This document shows, piece by piece, positions 57,701 through 64,000 of a stretch of DNA of 64,000 bases. Position 1 is the first letter of the stretch, and every line of letters starts with the position of its first letter. Both the position numbers and the translations under genes were made by a program. Origin of the DNA: Heliocidaris erythrogramma (lineage: Eukaryota > Echinodermata > Echinoidea > Camarodonta > Echinometridae); the NCBI GenBank assembly GCA_025617745.1, contig CM046862.1, positions 53,931,597 through 53,995,596 on the forward strand. The letters are read 5' to 3'. The notes beneath the pieces are model-generated. The model was not told where the DNA came from, searched no databases, and saw nothing but the letters and a program-made list of their open reading frames with translations.

Positions 57701-58664
57701 TCACGAAGACGTCGTAATAACGTCATTCATACGACGTATGACCAGTTGACCAGAATACGACCAATATACGGCGTCTTTAAGACGTCCGTCTGCTATCAGG
57801 GAAGTTGAGTTCTGGTCATAATAGTGTGAAATAAACTTTCTCAAAGCAATTGGGAAATGTTAATTACATAGCATATCTCTTGTTCTGAATACTATTGTGC
57901 TTTGCTCTGATTTTTTATTTATATCAGCCGAACTTCCAAAGCGTGTATGTCCTACCTTCCTGAATAATGGTGTGAATGCACTTGTAGGAGAGTCCATTTA
58001 GTTTTGTAGGAGGGGGGGGGGGGGGGGTGAAGTGGTGTGCAACACATTTGAATTCATTTCTATTTTCTATACATCACTCATTCTTCTTAATAGTGATATT
58101 TTATTACGATTGAATGAAATCCAGCTTTGCTTCCTACTTTATCTTTCTTTTAATGAAATGTGACAATAACCATTAAAAAATGTAGACTTAATAACTTAAT
58201 AACTAATAATAATTACTTAATAATTAACTTTCAAAGAGTATTTTCTCGAGCAAACTGGGCAAAGTTATATTGCATAAGAATAAACATTATACTGATGGCA
58301 CAGGTTTCTGTATGAGGAAACATTTTCAAGCCATTCTGAGCCTAAACAAAATGTTCAACACTCAAAATTTTGGGCGGGATTTGTCGCCCACGGCATGGTA
58401 GGGGTTAATAACTTTATGGAGACCAATCACCCCAAAATATCTTTCTCTGAATGCTTTGGTTTCTGTCCCAGTGTAATTTTTAAAATAGCAGCTTTTAATA
58501 TTACTTCTGTAGAGAAAAAGGCAAGTTCCAATACACTTTAAACGAAGTGAAAGCAAATATGAATCAACTCCCATATGTGCATGCACACACTCGTTCAATA
58601 CGTCTTACTGTAGTCCTGTACACAGGTTTTCACGTTATTATTTCCTTTATACTCTTAACATATG

Positions 58665-59322
58665 TGACCCGCCGCCTCAAAACCTACAATAAGTCGCATG
58701 GACCACAACGTAGCAAACAGCCCAAAATAGTAAATTTGCTTGGATCAGTCGATTTTCTGTTTTTGATAGAAATGGGTAGTTTCATTATCATTCTATCATG
58801 TCTCAAGTTTGTGAGTCGTAATTCGATATAAAAATATGTTTTTGGGGCATTTTAAAATGACTCCTTTTTTTCACCTGTCGAGCTAATGAATGTTTGGAGA
58901 GCTTTTGTAATACTTTCATTCAATGCCAACTTACTACTTTAGCTCTAAAGGTATTAAATTGATTTTTGGAGTGAGCAATGAATAGGTCCTCCTGGAGCAG
59001 TGTCCAAAAAATCAGCCTAATCTGATAATCCCTTCATACCGGTTGCTATGGCCATTTGAATAACCAGTTTTACTCGCGCGCACACAGAGAGCGAAGGTTT
59101 AGCACTCTTTTGTTCCGAACTTAAATCGCCATTCTCTCTGAATAGGAGTTATTGATTGCTGGTTAAATACTGATTCTACATGTGATATTTAAAGGTGTTA
59201 TCGTTGAGTAAACTAGGCAAGTGATATACCGTTGGAAAGCTGAGAATCTCTACTTTCAGAAAATGTATAGAACAAGAAAAATAATTTTGGCGACTTATTG
59301 TAGGTTTTGAGGCGTCGGGTCA
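58665..59322. mobile_element. 658-bp MITE, TGACCCGCCGCC ends, CATATG target duplication
   Basis: TGACCCGCCGCCTCAAAACC at the left and its near-complement at the right (one change) extend about 33 bp. CATATG occurs at 58659-58664 and 59323-59328, and once at the empty site in copy A (41861-41866). No coding sequence. Superfamily unassigned. Confidence 0.9.
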
Positions 59323-59371
59323 CATATGTCGGGTAAAGGTTTTTCGTGTTGATTTTACTCGCTTTTACACA

Positions 59372-59555
59372 ACTGGGCGTTGTGGCGTGCGCCTGTAATC
59401 CAGCTACCAGTGGAAGTTATAAACTGATTCAGCGGACCCAGGTTCGAGACTGAGTCACGTCTTTCGGATGGTGACGTTAAAGGTCGGTCCCAGACGTAAA
59501 TAATCATATCTGATTGATACACGTCTGTAAAAACCCAATTACACAACACACACAC
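59372..59555 (+). mobile_element. 184-bp SINE with 7SL/Alu-like head and (AC)n tail
   Basis: The head GGCGTGCGCCTGTAATCCAG resembles the 5' domain of 7SL RNA and Alu-type SINEs (GTGGCGCGTGCCTGTAGTCC). A box B-like GGTTCGAGACTG follows. The tail is (AC)n. A perfect 15-bp target duplication, ACTCGCTTTTACACA (59357-59371 and 59556-59570), and a single copy of this site in copy A show insertion by target-primed reverse transcription. Confidence 0.8.
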
Positions 59556-59603
59556 ACTCGCTTTTACACATATATTTTTGGGTGACTGGTACCCCTGAAA
59601 AAG

Positions 59604-62130
59604 GTATAGACTAGATAACTGTCAATAGCATAATGATGATATATACCTGAACAATTTGTATTCTGACCTGCACATGTATTCTTATAGGTGGGACTGTTAC
59701 AATGATTTTGTTCTATTTTGATACTTTATGATATGCCATGGATAGACCATCGTAAACGTCTTTGCTTACTAACAATTTTTTCACTAGCCTCTTCTAAAAC
59801 GGTGGCAGGGTTATGCTTATTTTTAGGGTTTTACTATATTCTATAATGGTGAGGAAATTATATGCAATTTACTCGATTCGTTTTGTAATGAATTGAACCA
59901 AATCACACCATTGACAATTGATGTCAAGAATGCATATTAAAGATTGTTAATTGATTGTTGAATGACGAACCACCATTCTTTTTGAGATGAATTTTGGGGC
60001 ATGTTTGATTTGTCATGTTTCTTTCTTTTTTTTCTATTCCCAGATCAAGGCTTGTATACTCCAAATTAAAAAAAAATATATACCCACCTTGAAACTAGTG
60101 GTTCTATAGATGTAGCCTCATCATAAAGAAATAAAAAAGTAAATGAATTGCACAATCATGAAAAGTGCATTGGGGGAAAAAGCCACAAGAACTTACACTC
60201 CTTACTGAGAAGTACCCATGTTTTTAGAAGCCAAAGATCCTTAATTTACCAAGGGACAGGTTTTATTCATCAAATTGGCAATACTGATGTTTTCCTTCCT
60301 TTGCAACATTTTTCCATTAAGAAGTCAAGTATCTGAAAAGGAAATACATCAGCAAAGATTTTGTTGAGAAGTTATAGATTGCTAATTTGGAAAGAATTTT
60401 TTTGCACAAAATAGATATGGTGGTCATGAACGATAAAATTAAAAATTGAAATTAGAGAGCATGATAGATTAAATTTAATATTGCCCACCAATGGGGCACT
60501 TTCATATTTCAAACCCTCCTTTTTCAAGTTGTGTTATAAGGTATAGTCAGTACTATGGATCAATGTATTTTGAATTGAAATGTCATTAATCTTAATTCCA
60601 ATGTGAATTGTTAATTTTTATATTGTGAAACAATATATCTCTTTATGACTGTATATTTATTAACGTAATACTGACTTGCAAGAGCTGTACAAAGAAAAGA
60701 AAAAATAATATGATATTTTTCATTTTTTCTGTTGGAACAAACATGGGGTTATGTATTTGCTGTACAAATTTTTATAACAAAAAATTTAAAGAGCGAGCAT
60801 GTGATTTTTGCAATGCAGTACGTTTTCTTCTCTTATATATTTCAGAAGATATGATTTAACAAAAAAAATTGTTACATCTCACGATATGAATTCCTTTTGT
60901 TTGTTTTTTGTGGTTTTGAATGTAAAGTTCTGTATTATGCATTTCTTCATATTTTTTTATTTATTGTTTTGTTTCTTATGACACCACTGTGCATATCTTG
61001 TCCAAATCATTCCCTATGTAGATTTCAAATGAACTGGCCATCACATGTTGAAAAATAAAACTCGACTTTCATGGAATCCCCAAGTTAATTATTTAGCAGA
61101 TGGTTGCTATATTTTGGATGAATGGGACTACACGCTCGCATTTGGCATTAAAGTTTGTTTTAAATTATCAGCTTTTTTCTGTCATATTTCTGATAATATG
61201 AGGGGATTTGAAGAGCAGTCCTTTTCAGGGGACATGTCTTTTATGATCTTCTGCAGTGACGTATTATTGTTCAGTAAGTGAAAGAATGATCAAGCTCATA
61301 AGTTATTTTTCGCTTTTACTAGAACTCAACCTTCTTTTGAACTGTGAAGTGTAGCAATATACCATTGTCAGTGTAATACCCTGGTATGTAATCACCTACA
61401 AATCTCACCATTTATCCTCATTTTATATTTGACGTGTGTAAGAAAATTTTCACTGGGATGTTTTATTACAATACGTTTCTCTTTAATATTTAAATCTTGG
61501 GGCTTTAAGCATACTGTATTTGAATTCATTTTCAACATTTCTTAAAATTTTACCAGAAACTGAAAAAACAAAAGGCTTTTATCTAAACCTGATACTATTT
61601 CTGGGTTTTTTTTTAGGGAATATTTAGTCCTATTCCTGTGTGAAATATGGCTAAGAGCAGCTGCTGCATAAGCTTGACAGAAATTTTGTTTTTTAATGAA
61701 AAGCACTGGTGAATATGTTTTCTTTAACAAATACGAGTATAAATGTAGACTCTTGTTTCACTTTTGGAAAGTAACAGATGGAAAACACGTATAAAGAGGG
61801 GGAAACTTGTGTGTCCTGATGGTGCAAAAAGGAATTTGTGTATCACTGCACACCTTATCTGAGGTACCATACGTTACTTACCAAGGTTATGTAGAGGAAA
61901 CCATTCAAAACTTTGAATTAAAAAGGGGGATTGTTTAAATTTGCCCCTTTGTCATTTGCTTTCAAATTCTGGTTGAGGTGGACGAGAATATAGGGAGTAT
62001 TTCATTTTTATTTCGTTTCCATAGTAATTATGTATTTGACTTGTACAAATATTTCCAGTGCATTGTCTTTCTGGAATTACAATTGTGAATAAATAAAGAG
62101 AGAATTCTGTCTGTCATAATTAAACATTGA
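59604..62130. other. AT-rich sequence, no gene assigned; AATAAATAAA near 62087
   Basis: Only short frames. The end (62040-62100), with TTGTGAATAAATAAAGAG, resembles a plus-strand 3' UTR with a polyadenylation signal. If so, the coding part was not recognised. Confidence 0.35.
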
Positions 62131-62131
62131 G

Positions 62132-62353
62132 TCATGTATTATTTCTTTTCTTTCTATTTTTGGGGGTGTTTTTTCTCTCCTTGACAGCTTTTTTAGACAA
62201 AAGTTGTGCCTGGCCTATTTTTTCCTCGAAATCCTGCAGCAGCCCCTTGTAAGCATTGCAGATATGAGCACCCTGGCTATCCGTCTTCCTGATAATACAC
62301 AACTCTTTTTCTATAGTACTAAACGATACACTCATCGTAGGGCTTGGACTTTT
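62132..62353 (-). CDS. Possible terminal exon of an unrecognised gene
   Basis: A TTCCAG acceptor at 62354 opens KSPSPTMSVSFSTIEKELCI, then QGAHICNAYKGLLQDFEEKI, ending in a Lys/Arg-rich tail (KERKNTPKNRKKRNNT) and stop. Composition is coding-like: helical, with a basic C-terminus. No upstream exon was identified before the window edge, and no family was recognised. Confidence 0.35.
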   Translation of the reverse strand, partial: KSPSPTMSVSFSTIEKELCIIRKTDSQGAHICNAYKGLLQDFEEKIGQAQLLSKKAVKERKNTPKNRKKRNNT

Positions 62354-64000
62354 CTGGAAGTGAAAAACATTCCTGAAATTGCAATCGAAATAATTTTTTT
62401 TTTACAATTTTTGAAAAAATAATCTCCACTTTCTTGGAGAAAACTTTCCACAACATTAAATTGAGCAATATGCCAAGTTATAAGATTCCGCTAGATGGCT
62501 TTTCGGCGCTATCACAATTCGAAAGAGTCCCATTTATTTAACAAGCAGTGTTTGATATGAGAATAAAGTATTTTGAATTAAAACATAATTTAGTTTCGAG
62601 GAATCAATGGCTGAATGCCCCATATGGTATAATCATGGATGTGCCCCTGTCTCCCCACATATTGAATACGTCAGTGACACACTGAATTCAGTATGTATGA
62701 AATAAGACATTGTCACTCAAGTTTGATCAAATATATACATTTTTTTAATTTCATTATTTTTTTTAAAGTAAGCAGACAATGTGTTTGGTGCAAGTTATAA
62801 AACATCGTTTGCTCAAAGCATTTATCAAATCTATTTTTAGTAAACGTGATCCATATACTCACATATAACCTTATAAATAAGGTATTGCCTTACAAATACT
62901 TTAAGAAAAACTGCACTAGGAACGTCTCGTTATTATACACGCGAGAAAACGTATGTGTTTGTTTTTTCGACATTGCCTGCAGGTTCCTTTTTTTAAAAGA
63001 ACAATGAACCAGACTAAATAAAGAAAGGTGCAAGACATATTACAAAAAATACATTAATATGTAAATATACAATTTTATTAAACATATTTTGTTGGTATCT
63101 TTAAGCCAAAAATGTTCAATGATATCATCAGGGTTATGATTGCTATTTATGACTATCTATAATAACTTGTTGCAATGAATCCGTTCAGGAATCACACAAT
63201 ACAGTAAATGTGTTTACTACTATCTACAATAAGATTGAAAAGTTAAGTCATCTTTATTTTGCTCTTATACACATTATCATGGTAATGTTGCTACAGTTTC
63301 AATTATCAGTGGAATACATAACCGATTTCTCATACAGTAGGCCTATTTACAAACATTCGTTATGTTATCGGTAACATTATAATCTTTGCATTTTTCATTT
63401 TACGCAAGTATAGAAGAAATCACAACCAAACAAAAAAACAGAAACCGAAATAAAAATTAAGTGGTAAAGAATCACGCTACAAAATGGTAACAAATAATGA
63501 ATAGATCATGGTGGTAAATCAACGTAAACTATAAAAAAAACTTTTCAAATAATTAAGTACATGTAAAACTCAAATGTACGAATGAAACATTTTCATTTTG
63601 AATTTTGATTTCGAGTTAAAATACACTGCATACAATCATAAGAGTATATACATCGAAGTACGTGCAATATCTAACACATTCTAAAGCTTGGAGTGTTTGG
63701 ATGCACCTATGGCATATATGACAACATACATGTATTACTAAAACAAAACAGGATAGAAATCGAGAAAAACAAAACGTAAATACAAAATATACAGATTACA
63801 ACAAGTAAAACAATAATCCAGAAAACATATTATATGGAAGCTTCTTGATTACTTCATATAGTGCATCTGGGAAAAAAACAACACAAATGATGCTTATGGA
63901 TACGTGTTATAAAATACGCATGGAAAAAATATTGAGAAGGCACAATCTGATGCGATAATGCAAAGTATGGCAAAGTATATAAACTGATTTAAGTATATAC
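62354..64000. other. AT-rich sequence, nothing recognisable
   Basis: No coding, repeat or RNA feature could be supported. Confidence 0.5.

Larger units (their letters stand above)
45037..57801. mobile_element. 12.8-kb transposon-like element with satellite termini and a DUF4806 gene
   Basis: The left end CCCTGATAGCAGA and right end (minus) CCCTGATAGCAGA are perfect TIRs of about 13 bp. AA lies on both sides (45035-45036, 57802-57803), and the empty site in copy A reads GATAAAGTTC with a single AA. Inside are a left ACGTC array (45050-47295), a unique AT-rich part with a DUF4806 gene, and a right ACGTC array (53560-57700). The 807-bp element at 28023 shares ends, flanking AA and array unit, so a family exists. 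No known transposase is visible. Confidence 0.85.
57802..59603. repeat. Copy B, right part, with two further insertions
   Basis: It continues copy B from AAGTTGAGTTCTGGTCATAA to CTGAAAAAG, matching copy A except for the insertions at 58665-59322 and 59372-59555. A poly-G run near 58012-58027 is shared with A (41217-41232). Confidence 0.9.

Overview
This window is animal genomic DNA: AT-rich, intron-rich, with GT-AG splice sites, no operons and a very dense load of transposable elements and satellites. The mix of a ROCO-family (Roc-COR GTPase) gene, a DUF4806 gene, THAP fingers, Penelope-like, DIRS-like and mariner-like elements, tRNA-type SINEs ending in an 'AGCGCTATATAA'-like tail, and many long poly-C/poly-G tracts suggests a marine invertebrate deuterostome, most likely an echinoderm. 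That assignment is inference, because no rRNA or diagnostic gene is present.

Host-type coding sequence is sparse. A ROCO GTPase gene runs on the minus strand from about 34.9 kb down past 0.8 kb. Nine exons were read by splice-phase continuity (34829-34879, 31507-31636, 25658-25770, 19111-19140, 18016-18185, 13326-13481, 12811-12918, 10359-10502, 796-1021). They cover the P-loop, the DFGGQ switch, the GTHAD specificity motif and part of COR. Two stretches of the domain were not found, and the last exon carries a 1-nt frameshift in an A homopolymer. A second minus-strand gene (five phase-consistent exons, 53119 to 49524) encodes a DUF4806 protein. A THAP zinc-finger exon lies at 39140-39629, and a possible terminal exon of an unknown gene at 62132-62353.

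Most of the rest is mobile DNA. 0-12.8 kb: a Penelope-like (PLE) GIY-YIG fragment in a fold-back carrying hammerhead ribozyme motifs, a decayed DIRS-like element, a LINE 3' end, a 3.18-kb Tc1/mariner-type element with long TIRs, a second PLE endonuclease fragment, and a palindrome with a complete type I hammerhead fold. 14-25 kb: a CpG-rich inverted block and a 5.4-kb mariner-ended element whose inner termini are mirrored arrays of a 26-bp repeat. 28-34.5 kb: an 807-bp ACGTC-repeat element, a LINE tail, a TTAA MITE, tRNA-like inverted copies and a mirrored ~105-bp satellite. 37-39 kb: a PLE reverse transcriptase pseudogene interrupted by a 113-bp hAT-like MITE.

The most striking object is a 12,765-bp element at 45037-57801. 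It has short TIRs (CCCTGATAGCAGA), an ACGTC-rich satellite array inside each end and the DUF4806 gene in the middle. A ~2-kb sequence is present intact at 39916-41942 (copy A) and split by this element at 43891-45036 plus 57802-59603 (copy B). Copy A therefore gives the empty site and shows that the whole 12.8 kb, gene included, behaves as one insertion. Copy A also gives empty sites for a 658-bp MITE and a 7SL-like SINE inside copy B.
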